Shown here: piece by piece, positions 35,990-48,675 of the stretch
Layout of the letters: the number at the start of each line of letters is the position of its first letter
How positions within the stretch are numbered: position 1 is the first letter of the stretch
NCBI GenBank assembly: GCA_964019055.1
Contig: OZ025206.1
Coordinates: 2,863,501 to 2,927,500 of the forward strand
Reading direction: 5' to 3'
From: Anthopleura xanthogrammica
Taxonomy: Eukaryota; Cnidaria; Anthozoa; Actiniaria; Actiniidae
Length of the DNA: 64,000 nucleotides
Notes under the pieces: generated by a model
Told to the model about the DNA's origin: nothing
Databases searched by the model: none
What the model saw: the letters and a program-made list of their open reading frames with translations, nothing else
Translations under genes and position numbers: made by a program

Positions 35990-36440
35990 CAGCTATACCA
36001 TCCATCCTTCCCAGGTATACCATCCATCCTTCCCAGCTATACCATCCATCCTTCCCAGCTATACCATCCATCCTTCCAAGCTATACCATCCATCCTTCCC
36101 AGCTATACCATCCATCCTTCCCAGCTATACCATCCATCCTTCCCAGCTATACCATCCATCCTTCCCAGCTATAGCATCCATCCTTCCCAGCTATACCATC
36201 CATCCTTCCCAGCTATACCATCCATCCTTCCAAGCTATAGCATCCATCCTTCCCAGCTATACCATCCATCCTTCCCAGCTATAGCATCCATCCTTCCCAG
36301 CTATACCATCCATCCTTCCCAGCTATACCATCCATCCTTCCCAGCTATACCATCCATCCTTCCCAGCTATAGCATCCATCCTTCCCAGCTATACCATCCA
36401 TCCTTCCCAGCTATACCATCCATCCTTCCAAGCTATACCA
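35990..36440. repeat. 22-bp CCATCCATCC minisatellite between B and C
   Basis: About 20 copies, the longest of the four arrays; GCATCC and AAGCTATA variants recur in blocks. Confidence 0.95.
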
Positions 36441-37485
36441 TAATGCCCTTAAGGCCTAAGTAAATCACGACCCTAGATTTTGTAATAATTTTAAACTTTT
36501 ATCAATTTAGCGTATATATCTTTATTTCCTTATTAGTATATGAAGAATATCTTAATAAAAGGGGTCTTAAGGGTGAAATGGGCGTGGTCTTTTTTTGGTC
36601 GAAAAAATTGGCAAGCTGATAATTCAAACACGGCTCAAGAAATGGCTTGAATGCTAAATCGTGACATCAAATGGGTCTTAGTCGATAAGACCCATTTTGA
36701 GTAAATATTCTTCATATATTTAATTTTTTTGCATATGTTTAGTTTCCTATAGTTTTTATACTTGTAAATATTAGCGTAATTCAACCCTGTAGGTTGCAAT
36801 GCTTTTATAAATAAACTATCTATCTATCTATCTATATTCAATTTACATACTGTCTTCTGCAGATATCATCTGGGAAAATATACCAGTCACTTTTCCCGTT
36901 CAAATGCAGTCTAAAAATGAACTTGATTCCAAATTTAATGACATGATATATTTAATGATATTATATTATTACTATTATTATATATAATAATTATTATTAT
37001 TATTATTATCATTAATATTATTATTATTTATTATTATTATTTCTTAATTTAAGAAGTTTTTTTTTATCTACGCAACGGATCAATTGCTTGGAGAACCACA
37101 AAGGAAAACGTTTTTTTTTTCATCGTCTGGATCTTGTGTGATTGAAAGTTTTGAACTTGCACACAACTGGGTTCTTTATGGTGCTTTTGTTTTTGAGGTG
37201 TTATGAATGTGTAATGACTATTTTTAATCACTTAAAAGTGCCTATCAACTCTGACGGTTTAGTTTGAAAATCACTTCTACGTGTAGGTTATTTATAATAC
37301 GATGGCCCAGTTTTACAAAGGATATGGACTTCTCATTTCAGATAATAAAAGTTCAAAATTTAAAAATGCAAATGAGATGACTGAGCAATGTTGTGGCTAC
37401 CTGTCTTGATCTATGAATAATTTATTATTATTAAAAATTATGTGGACGGTTCCTAGCTATTTCAGCAACCCCTCACACACAATAT
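36441..37485. other. 5' flank of channel C
   Basis: Holds about 400 bp not present before B (36441-36840, ending in a (CTAT)n tract), then sequence shared with the B flank. No gene seen. Confidence 0.5.
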
Positions 37486-38095
37486 TTGTTTTAAAACTCT
37501 CACTTTTATAAAATACACTATTTGCTGTTGTGAACTCCGGTTCACTAATATATTCTTATTCGGCTTGGACATCAAAACATGATTTTGTAACTGGGTTTCG
37601 TGTTATAAGGTTCTAATAGACCTTTAATTTCTTTTTAATTTTCCTTTCCTTTTCATTTTCTTTTACGTTTTTTAATTTTCTTTCTATAATTATCAACTTT
37701 CTTTGTTTTTTCTTTTTGCCACATATTGCTTATATATATAAAGAATGTAAATAAATAAAACTCTAAAACAGATTCTGAATAAAACAGCCTTGCGACAGAG
37801 CAGAAAAAAAACAACACGCTCTTTTGGGATAAATAGACAAAATATCAAATGGAACCAAAATTTAGTGGATGCTAAAGGCTATAATGCCTTAAACTTTGGG
37901 AGAGGATATATTTTGATCAGCAGAAAAACTAATATTTCAGTAAATATTTACAAGTAGCTCAGTTTACTCTGCCTGTCGAACTAGACTAGTTCAACAGGAT
38001 TTTGTCACAAGTTTGGAGCAACAGTTAGATTATACAAAAATGAAGTGCTTATGAAAGAAAAGAAAATTGCCTTAATTTTATTTTAAACGATTCAA

Positions 38096-38113
38096 ATGCA
38101 AATACTGCAGATG
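38096..38113 (+). promoter_or_regulatory. Octamer + E-box module, channel C
   Basis: ATGCAAAT, 4-bp gap, CAGATG, then GTAATGATAA, 125 bp before the start codon. Confidence 0.55.
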
Positions 38114-38220
38114 GTAATGATAATTGAGATAAAACTCTGTCACATAACTTTTTTTCCACAGATCGTTTGACCTCGTGAATTCTCTTGTGAAGAGTTTGAT
38201 GCTCATGCATAGCGACAAAT

Positions 38221-39169
38221 ATGACTGAAAACTCGACCAAGTCTTATCTTAATCGACGTCTCGACGATCTTGCAGGATATTCAACTTTACATGGATTCCA
38301 TTTTGTTATTGGTCGTCATTTTGTTTTACGTCGAATCATTTGGACGATTTTGTTACTCATTGGAATCTTGCTTTTTGGGTTGCAACTACAAGAAGGCATT
38401 GTAAAACTAACCTCTTACAAGACAACTATCAGTAAAGAAATCGATTATTCGTCGGAATTGAAGTTCCCAGCGTTTACCCTCTGTAATGTTAACATGATGA
38501 AGAAGTCCAAGATTCTCGGAACCGATTCACAGTATTTCTTGGATCTGATAGATCCTTACAAATCAACAGCCGTGAAGAAAGAGGCACAAGAGAAAATGAA
38601 TGCGTCATTTGATATAGAACAAGCAGTAAGGGAGAATGGGCATAAAGTTAGTGATATGGTCTTGGTGTGTCACTGGATGAATGAACATGATTGTGACCAT
38701 CGTAACTTTACAACGTTTCTTAGTGATAAGGTAACATATACCATAGCATCTCTTACAACCCAATTTCGATTTCGTAAGGAGTTTTGGGTGGGCTTGTAAT
38801 GGGAACGGGGGGGGGGGGCTTATAATGCATTGGAGAACAAAAGCTTTGAAACGCGAATGTGATCAGAAAAACTGTTATCTGAGTCAATTGCTAATGTGCT
38901 AAGGGACTGCACGATGATCCTCCATCAATAAAGGGGGCTTATAATAGTGAGGAAATTGCAAGCAGACGCGGTGCTTATAACCAGGATTATAAGGTAGCTT
39001 TTTCCTTGTCTTGTATCTTAGTGGCTATCTCTCTTAGAGATTGCTTGAAAATGTTTGACTAACTGAATTCGTGTGTTTGTTTGCTTGCTTTTTTATTGGC
39101 TGGCAGACTGACTAACTGACTGACAGACCGACTGTCTTTTTAAGGAACCGATCTATTTTTATATTAATC

Positions 39170-39242
<73 letters not shown>

Positions 39243-42200
39243 GAACAGTAGCGTAGGGAGGGGGGCACGTGCCCCCCCCCCCCCCCAAACAATTTTTGGT
39301 AATAAGGTAATTGCTTGTTTGTTTACCTATTTTTTGGATCTTTATGGCCTATAATCGTACTGTACCCACTTTTTGTAGAGAAAGTTTTATTTCCTAGTTC
39401 GTCGCAAATATATCACGTTTTTTTTTTGCTTCGGCGATTTTTGGCGGAGGTGCCTTCCCCCCCCCCCCCCCCCCCCCCTCCCCCCAGACCACCTAGAAAC
39501 ACCTAGAAAGATCTTCTTGTCTCAATCTCTTAGCTACTCCTCTTTTTGTGCATAGTTTGGCATGGACGCACCTGCTCGACTTTTACTCGTTGTTATACCT
39601 TGACCTTCGAATTACTCCTTATTACCATCAAGCACTAGTTACTCAGTCTAGTAATATAAAGGTTCTCTAATTAGTTCGCGGTATCTATACGATATTGATC
39701 AGTACCATGCAGATATGTCGGGGTATCTTTTAACTAATTTGTTGATAAAGTTTAATCATCAGTAGCTTATTAGTGACTTTTTAGTTCCTCGCACGTAATA
39801 TATATAATGTATATAATGGGGTTCTTATATAGCGCATTTCACATCGTCTCAATGCGCTTTACAATAGCAGCTGGCTGGTAAAACAACGCACATTAAAATT
39901 GGGAATAATTGCAATTTTATCTTTTATTTGGAGAAGAGACTCGTGGCGATATAATAAAAAAAGGCGAGCATCTTGGCTTGTTGATTTCACTGATAAATGC
40001 TTTTAAGAGATGATGTCTGTAAAAACCAGACAATAGCGGCAAACGCAATAAATCGATTTTCCTCATATTTTAACCATAGGTAGCCCTTAAGGTGGCTCGA
40101 TGGGATTTTACTGAAATCAGAATAAATATAAAACCCCTGTGAAGTGTTTGTGCGTTTTCTTTATTGTCTATTTTCTCCATTTTTTGACCTAAGTTTTTAA
40201 GTCGCGCTTGATATCTTGGAGGATGAGTACTTTGCTCAATGATTAGAAAATTTGACAAAAATAAACAAGTCCTAAGCAAAATTACCGGCCCCGAACTGTC
40301 CTCATTTCAAGCTCAAGTTTGAAGACCTTTAAATGATTCAATGAAAATGAAAATTTGGCATTATGTTGCCTATGTATTTCAGTAAATGTACAGAAATGTT
40401 TTTAAAAAGTCTTCGACTCGTTTTGAATTTAAGACCATGTTAGTTACCAATACAAAAAAGGCCTAAAATACGACTTATAGGGAAATTTAGTCGACCCAAT
40501 ATTTTGGAATATAAAATGGTACGATTTCTTTCCAATTTTTTTGATGTACCAACAGCTTTAGACAGTTAGATGAAATTAGGAACTCAAAACAGGTAAATTG
40601 AATACTTTTCCTCGACGTTACTAAATTCCAATTTTTTTTTTTTTTTTTTTTGCAAAATTTCTATGCTTCAAAACTCTCGAAAATGCTTACAAATTGTTTT
40701 GTTTTGAAAAAAGATTGAATATTTTACGAAAAATTCGCGAAAAACGAAATTTCGTCAAAGCGCCGCTTTGAGACGCTCGATTTTCTGTCAACTTTGGTGG
40801 CCTCGTGTGACAAAATTAAACTTTACCACAATTAAAATTTTTTAGCATAATCAAAATTGTTAATTTTTATTTTAAGTTTAGTGCCAAAGCCTTTATATGA
40901 ATGTCCAGCCACTTTGTGGTATTAATAAAAAAAATATTTCTAGGTTATACTTTTCGCCTTCTCAAAAAGGGTAAAAACAAAAATCATTTTACTAAAACTA
41001 TGCAAAAAATATTCTGTGGTCTGAAAAATAAGATAGCAAATATATGACTGTGAAAAAATCAGCTTGGTTAAATGTATTCGAGCGAAGTTATGGAGCACTG
41101 CATGAACTTGCCCAAAATCGTGCTAGTCTAAGGTCGGCTAAGATCAGTCAGATTGTCAAGTCGTGGTATAAAGAATTTGCTTACAGTCTATTTTGGTCTC
41201 AAATAGGCGAGTTTGAAAGCTACACTTCTTTGAGATTAATGACACGAGAAGTCGATCCATTTTGCAATGTGAATTTGTCTTCAATAATGATTGGGTAAAT
41301 CCACTGATCGCCGCGGACTAAAATGTCCGGGATTATTGGCTTTTGCTAACTTTTTAGGTGCTAACAAGAAATTCTATGCATATCAACTACCGTACTAATT
41401 ACATTCATACAGCTATTTCAAAATAGGTTTGAAGGGTCAAATGACGAATGGCAATAAATAATGAGGGTTTATCAGGTCTTGCATTTTAAATTTAAATGCA
41501 ACAAAAACGAAAATACTTGAAAAGAGCATATCAAAATTAGAAAGATTGAAGTGAATTTATTGAGTAGCGCCGAAGATATGGGCGACCGAAGTTGGCTGCT
41601 TTTACAAAGAAATGTATGGGACAATATGTTGGTAGGCAACAGCTTGAAATTTAGAATGTCACGCAAGACCTGATAAACCCTCATTGGCGATTGCACGACC
41701 GAAAGGAATTGTGTGCATGGTAATAAGAATGTTTTCATATTCAATGCTTAAATACCTAAACAATGCCATCTAAACATCGCTGATGGTATTAAAAAAAGGA
41801 ATATGTAAACAATTGTATTGCCACTTTCGGTCGTGCAATCGCAAATCACCGATTGCCATTCGCCGTTCACCCATTCAACCTTTTTTGAAATACCTGTATA
41901 TTTTTGTATCTTAAGAACGGCCTGTGTCACACATTCAACTCAGGTAAAAGCGGCAGTCCTATTCTCAGATCCAACAAAAACAGCAAGGACGATGGTCTTA
42001 CTCTACTTATTGACGTCGAACCACTGGAGTATTATGGCCCTTTCAGCTATTTGTCTACTGGTGTACAGGTTATGATTCACGATCAAGACGTACCGCCTCA
42101 TTCAATAAGGTCTTATGGCATAGAGGTGATGCCTGGAGTGACAACCTATCTTCAGTTAAAGAAACAGAAGGTGTTTATTTTCTGAGTAAAACTCGTGTTT

Positions 42201-45200
42201 TAGTTTGTACATAATAGAGTCTACGACAATAACAATGACAACGCCAATGACACCCAATAATAATGACAATGACAATGACAATGACAATGACAATGACAAT
42301 GACAATGACAATGACAATGACAATGACAATGACAATGACATCAAAAGTTGCTATTATCAGATGTTTAGAGATTCAATAGACCTTTTTCTAATTCGTTTGA
42401 ATGCCTACAGAACAATAGATTCGAGTCGAGGCTGGGATCTTCTAACCACCCTTGCCTTAAATCTATTGTTCTGTGGTCATTCAAGCGAATTGGGGAAGGG
42501 TTAATTGTGTAGAGTTTTGAGATAAAAACCCTCATAAATTCATTTTGTCCATCAGATTATAAGTCGCCCTCTTCCATATAAATCTGCATGTGGCATTCGA
42601 AAGCTACAGACGTCCAAAATCTACTCCAAAGAGGCATGTCTGTTTGAGTGTAATACACGATTAATAATTCAGAACTGTGGTTGTAGATATTTGGGGATGC
42701 CTAACTTTCCAGGTAAGCTGAAATCAGTTTAGATAACTCCGAAACACGATTGCCACAAAATAGTAGAAGTTAGAGATGGAGATGTTTGGGCACCAACTTT
42801 TTGCGAGTAACAATACTAAAGGGTCATTTTGCAAAGCAGTTCTTTTTCTCATCATACACTATAACGTATATGATGCTGCAACAAGCACTATTCCCCCCTC
42901 CATGTAGAAAATGCTTGACCACGGCGCTTATTCGGGGGAGGCCCTTCTTAACTTTAAGGTCCCAAATGTGGCGCTTATTCGAAGGCGGCGCTTGTTCGAG
43001 TAAATACGGTAGTCTGAAATTGGAAAACCTATGAAATATAGCAAATATACCTCAAGTTTATTTCATTCTCTTGGGGATAAGGTCAAAACAATTGTGATCT
43101 TACGGTACCCGATTCAGGGGGAGGGGTGGTGTTACCCGGTACCCACCACCTCTGTAAGCGAAATTCTGGATTTTGTCCTCAAATATCTCCAAAATTAAAA
43201 GACAAATCACATGCAGAAATGAATGTACTGACTGTTTTCATGTATGTTTAACAACGTATTTGTGGATAGAAATAGTCACTACTGACACCCATTATCGAGC
43301 ATTTCAACAGCTCTCTGAGGGGGGAGGGGGTATTTACCGGTACCCACCACCTAAATCAATAAAATCGGGTCCCTATTTTGGACAATTATTTTGACCTTGT
43401 CCCTTGAGAATACGATTTTTTGTTTGATTTGCAACCATATTCATGTAGTTTCTCATGTGTAACCGCTTAAGAAAGAAATGCTGACACTCTAGGGAATGAC
43501 ACGTGAACTAAAATGGGGGAAAATACGCCCAAGCTATTAGGGTCTATTAATTTGTTAGGCTTCAGAAGACGTTATTAACAATTCCATTCCTCTTGTTCTA
43601 TTCTAGACATCAACAAAACTAAACATTGCTCTCCAAAGGAAATCACTGAATGCTCTAATAGAAAAGGTAAAAAGATTTTGCATTCTTGCGGCTAAAATAT
43701 ACATTACAACTATTGTTGCCTAGGTAAAGAAAGTAATAATACTCAAAGTATTACCATGTGATATGAGCTGGGTAAGTGAACCGCGTTGCGTCAACGCGTA
43801 GAAATAAAATAATTAAAAGCTATTTTCAACCTCGGACCTCGCTGTAATTTAAATTAACGACACTTAGATTAGTCTGTGGTCCCGATGATCTACTATTTGA
43901 ACTACAAGGTCAGACTGAGAGTAAGCCTTGAGCACACTGATTGCAATTCACAGCATGGATAAGTAATGTGTACATTGAACTCATGACCCTAGGATATTTA
44001 GTACCCCCAATGCTTTATCACTGAGCTACATTGAACTCATGACCCTAGGATATTTAGTACCCCAATGCTTTATCACTGAGCTGAGCTACAAGGAGGAGTT
44101 TAATTATTTATGTTTATTTCTGTTAGATTTAAGTCAATCGATGTGTGACTGTCCAATCCCGTGTGAGATGGTTGTGTACAAGGTTCATCAAAACCAAGCT
44201 TATTTCCCTTCTCCTTCATTCTGGCCAATTTTGTTCAAAATATTGAAAAGAAATGTTTCATCAATGTCTTCAGTTGAACTGTTATCTCATAAACAAGATG
44301 TGAGGTAAGAATTGCAAAAGTGACCTCGTTCGTTCAATTGTTTCTGCTCATCTTTTCGTGCGCATCTACAAATCATCATTATCATCATCATCATTGTCAC
44401 CATCAACATTATTATATCACTTTCCTCTATATTGTTGTCATCATCACCATTATTATGATCATAATCCTCATTTTATCACCTTCATCAATTATCATCATCA
44501 ACAACTTTATTATCATCACTTTCCTCTACATCGTCGTCATCATCACCATTACTATGATCATAATCATCTTTATCGTTATTGAAATTACTAACATTATTAT
44601 TTAGGCAGGCAATGATGATAATCAGAGTGAGTTTTCAAGATCTGAGCACAGAAGTGATTACAGAAAACCCAGCTTATGATTTAGACGACTTGATTGGTTA
44701 GTTTGTCTAATGTTTCTCTATTCCTACCAATAACCTTTAGAACTTCTTGGCTATAAAGTTTTCTTATCTCATCTTGTCTTGGCACGAATATCCATTGTTT
44801 TAATCACATTTTATCAATCGTCTCAAACGTTTCTGGTAAACAAAGAAATCATGTTAAAGGGATTGGCTCAAAGCTTGCTGGTTTATTGACATCAAAATTG
44901 AGAATAGCGCAATGCAGTGGCGTAGGAAAAATCCCAGAAAGTAGGGGGAAGGGAGGACAGGGGAACGCGAGTCTTAAGTATAAGCCATATACCTTTTCTG
45001 AGATCGTGAACGCGGTGCAAAAAAGGCTTATGTAGAGAGAAAGAGAGAAAGCTATTTAGTCACAAACGGAGTTTTTTTTAACCCGACATGGAATATAGAT
45101 TGTCAGAAAAACGACTTTTCTTGTCAGAAAAAGCGGGGAGGAGCGGAGAAAAAGCGTTCATCCCCTCCCGGCCTACGCCACTGACGCCATCTAGATGCTT

Positions 45201-45440
45201 GAGCCTTAAAGCAGGATTGTTTCTTTACCTGTCATATGTTTTTTTATTTCAGCTGATGTTGGCGGTATTCTTGGGTTATTCCTTGGATGTTCGTTATTAA
45301 CTATGTTAGAATTTGTCGACTTCTTATTTGTGGTCTTATTTGGCGCTCTTAATTCGAAAACCAAGATTAAGGTAAAAACAGACGGCGCAACAGAAGAAGA
45401 AATGCAAGGGAAAAGAAAGTTGGAAGAAGAACGAGTATAG
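38221..45440 (+). CDS. DEG/ENaC channel copy C
   Basis: Seven exons: 38221-38730, 41916-42170, 42556-42712, 43607-43666, 44127-44304, 44605-44696, 45253-45440; 479 residues, fully open. The hallmarks are as in copy B: His-Gly, TM1, FPAFTLCN, GLCHTFNSG, CGCRYLGMP, CDCPIPCE, GLFLGCS. Exon 2 gives the same protein as B, and the exon 7 tail (KTDGATEEE) is also B-like. Exon 1 is a mosaic: residues 1 to about 60 match B (SYLNRRLDD, LQEGIV), whereas residues about 70 to the end match D (TTISKEIDY, LIDPYKST, FLSDK). Introns are closest to B but lack most of the elements inserted there. Likely a Na+-permeable ligand-gated channel at the plasma membrane; the ligand is unknown. Confidence 0.9.
39160..39500. 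repeat. (TTA)n and poly-C tracts in intron 1 of C
   Basis: (TTA)n at about 39168-39240, then C runs at about 39270-39285 and 39459-39484. The predicted proline-rich frame across the last one is compositional. Confidence 0.85.
39800..39865. mobile_element. 66-bp short insertion in intron 1 of C
   Basis: Copies A and B read CACGTAATAGCAGCTGG without interruption. C has 66 bp inserted after GTAAT, containing TTCTTATATAGCGCATTTC and AATGCGCTTTACAAT. The same GCGC...GCGCTTT theme occurs at about 34943 downstream of B. Confidence 0.7.
40087..41330. mobile_element. TTAAGGTGGCTCGATGGG element, intron 1 of C (right end uncertain)
   Basis: Counterpart of 26399-27780 with an internal deletion after GGGATTTT. 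Includes the 84-codon frame at 41044-41298. Confidence 0.45.
41410..41896. mobile_element. Nested MITE pair, intron 1 of C
   Basis: Counterpart of 27860-28378 in B, with the same TA borders and the inner element at 41461-41684. It ends 19 bp before exon 2. Confidence 0.8.
42232..42341. repeat. TGACAA repeat, intron 2 of C
   Basis: About 80 bp of pure AATGAC hexamers with irregular units before them. Confidence 0.95.
43971..44090 (-). repeat. 56-bp tRNA-like repeat, intron 4 of C (2 copies)
   Basis: Two units of the same repeat as at 30636. Confidence 0.8.
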
Positions 45441-45799
45441 GAAAAGGACTCACAACGTCTCTTTCATATACATGATTGCCTTCACTACAATCTCCGAAAA
45501 AAAATTGTTTTTGGATTCTGCACTAAAATTGCGCAGAGCTTCGAGTAGCTTTAAGTTTAAGACTTGTCCCGAGCAATATCAAGCTCTCAGTGGGGTCCCT
45601 GTGCCCAAATTATTACAGAACACATGTAGCAGAACAGTTCTTAAAGACACTAAGTTCTATTTGTTTGAGTTCATATATCTGTTATGTAGGGTTTTTTGAC
45701 TGGTCGAATATGTAGGATGCTGGACAAATGTAAGCTTAATTGTCAATTTAATTCTAAGAGTTCTTTGTAACGATTCTGATCATCATTTTTCCTATCAAT

Positions 45800-45800
45800 T

Positions 45801-45856
<56 letters not shown>

Positions 45857-45870
45857 TGATGATGATGATA
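45800..45870. repeat. (AAT)n/(GAT)n microsatellite 3' of C
   Basis: Pure AAT then GAT triplets, replacing a dispersed-repeat copy seen at the same place after B. Confidence 0.9.
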
Positions 45871-46264
45871 AGACTAACATAAGCTATAAGAAAACGAACG
45901 GAGAAGACAAAACAATCCTAGTTAACGTTCTAATAAATAATACTGAAATATGTGCTACAAAAATGTGTTAAAATATTATGAATATACCTGTATAAAATAT
46001 GTATCTACTAAGAATTATAAGCTTCTTGAAATAAATAAGTTTTAAGCTCTTTCTTAAAAGTATTGTTAACTTCAGATTGCCTAAGATTGGAAACCGAATA
46101 AATCTGGAAATCCTGAAACCAGCATCTGTATTCTTTAGTTTTTATTGGTGCATGACTCCAAAACCCATCGGAACAAGACTGGTAATTTTTTTATTCTCAT
46201 ATCAAAGAGTTTGGTAAAAGTGGATAGGTATAATATAATACATCATATGATTTATTATCAATGA

Positions 46265-46640
46265 AGTCACGTGATTTAATATCAATAACAGTGAACATAA
46301 TAAACAATGAAGTCACGTGATTTAAATCAGTAAAAATTAGCAACAGAGTCACGTGACATCACATCTCACATCTCAGGCTCAGTGAATATGGTGAATATTT
46401 ACTTCAACTACGTCTCGGTAAATATTCACCGATATTCACTTTGCCTTCGGTGAATTATTGACTTGTATTTACCTTGTATTAATACTAACCATTGATTCCT
46501 TGAATAAAGAAAACAGTGCAATTATTATTAAAAGAAGTGTTACCACCACTTGTTATAGTAAAGTACAATTTTGGTTGCGTGGTGCGGAATCAGGTGAAAC
46601 GTTAGAAAACTATTTGTAGGTGCTGACTAGTTTACGCTGA
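46265..46640. repeat. CACGTG repeats and GTGAATATTTAC element 3' of C
   Basis: Three AGTCACGTGA motifs (46265-46358) followed by the GTGAATAT element (46381-46640), the same order as after A and B. Confidence 0.7.
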
Positions 46641-47023
46641 CATCAGTAAATGACATTACAAGCCATGCGCAAAGTGTAACTCTACGATAAACATACCATA
46701 GACCACATTGTTGTATAGCTTTCGAAGATGGTAATACGAGAGCCTGCATCGGTTGTGTAGCCGAATGAAGTTTTAACATGTCGGCTGTAAAAACAAAAGA
46801 AAAAAAATAGGTGATTTGATTTTAATTTTTCCACCTCCTCCCGCCTTCTTCTGTGTATTTTTTCAATCTGAACAATGTCCTGATTAGTATGCGAATCGTT
46901 TGTTACATATTTCTTACATACCCAGCAAACTAGCTTGGACACTGCGTCATCATTTGGGAAAGAATAACAGTATTTTGACCAACAGTGTAATAAAGTTAAC
47001 ATAAGATATCTTTATATCTATAT

Positions 47024-47248
47024 CAGCTATACCATCCATCCTTCCCAGCTATACCATCCATCCTTCCCAGCTATACCATCCATCCTTCTCAGCTATACCA
47101 TCCATCCTTCCCAGCTATACCATCCATCCTTCCCAGCTATACCATCCATCCTTCCCAGCTATACCATCCATCCTTCCCAGCTATACCATCCATCCTTCCC
47201 AGCCATACCATCCATTCTTCCCATTCATACAATCAATCCTTCCCAGCA
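47024..47248. repeat. 22-bp CCATCCATCC minisatellite between C and D
   Basis: About ten copies; the last two are degenerate. Confidence 0.9.
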
Positions 47249-48336
47249 TCAATTATGCATACTAACAAGGAAGGACATGGTGACCGCATTCCTTGACCCA
47301 GAAAAATATTGGTCACCTAGGTTGTACAAGTTAATGTCATAGAATAACCGAATGTGATAAAAATAGCTTCGCCAGCTGCCAAAACTAAATGTCTCATTAG
47401 AGTAGGTAACCATCATGTGGGCGAGTTAAGGGTCAATTTTACCAGTGTTTATAACAATCTAAGTCTAGAATGTTCTGCACCTTAATAACCAGAATGAATG
47501 ACTCGGCCGGGAAAGATAAACAAGTTGTTAACCGACTTGATCACTATACACTTGTAAACCATACAAATAACACAGATTTGTTCAACAAATAAGTTTCTTT
47601 TGGCGGCCCTGGAAGTACGGTTATAATTTAAAGGAATATGTCCGGTTGCCGCTGTCTGTTTTTTTTTTTTTTTTTTTTTTCATTATTCAAAACAATATAT
47701 GAGATTAAAGCTTTGGTTATTACGCCGTCTCGGTTGCCATAGTTACCGAATCTTTCATGACTTTAATTAGGAGTTTTGAATTTTCTAAGGTTGAATGACC
47801 TGTCAACATCAATCTCAATGAGCAAACTATAAGAAATTATATAAGTTGGAACTGACGGAAAGGAAATTGATTAATCTCAAAAAACTTTGAACTTCAAATA
47901 TCGATATAGTTTCTTATCCTTATCTTATACCTTACCATGGTAAAATAAAAACCATATTTAGAATAAGGCATAATTTAAAAAAAAATTGGAATTAAGATAT
48001 AGGAAACGTTTCTTTTTTTAAATAGACGTTTCCAGCTTGTGTTTAATAGTGTCATCAGGTTGATCAGCATGGGTTTGAACAATGTGGCAAGAAACCAGAA
48101 CAATCTATATTAAATTTACATATCTGAAAAATGGGGAAATATACCGGTCTCTTTCACACAAATTATTTATATTTATTATTACTTATTGTTATTAATATTA
48201 TTTATTGTTATCAATATAGTTATTATTTTTTGTGGTTATTCATATTATTATTATAAATTGTTATCAATATTATTAATATTTATTTTTAAAGTTTATATAT
48301 ATTTCTTATTATTACTAATATTGTATATAATTTTCC

Positions 48337-48367
<31 letters not shown>

Positions 48368-48540
48368 CGATAGTACATTGATATATCATAAATGCATATA
48401 GATATATATTTTTTCCCCTGAAATATTTATTTGTTCATATAAAGAATTAAAATAAATAAAACTCTAGGTCTAAAAGAGACCCTTGGTAGCTGAATAAAAC
48501 AGCCATGCATAAAAAGTAAATATTCCTGACTTAATTGTAT
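47249..48540. other. 5' flank of channel D
   Basis: Homologous to the A-B spacer (GTGATAAAAATAGCTT onward) and to a diverged stretch near 9650 before A. Contains a poly-T run (47659-47680) and AT-rich simple sequence up to (AT)n at about 48339-48365. No gene seen. Confidence 0.6.
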
Positions 48541-48550
48541 AGTGATTCAA

Positions 48551-48568
48551 ATGCAAATAATCCAGATG
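48551..48568 (+). promoter_or_regulatory. Octamer + E-box module, channel D
   Basis: ATGCAAAT, 4-bp gap, CAGATG, 125 bp before the start codon. D is the most diverged copy, yet the motif pair and spacing are unchanged. Confidence 0.55.
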
Positions 48569-48675
48569 GTAACGTAATTGAGTTAAAAACTCTGCCACAG
48601 AACTTTTTTTTCACAGAACGTTTGACCTCGTGAATTCTCTTGTGAAGAGTTTGATGTTCATGCATAGCGACAAAT

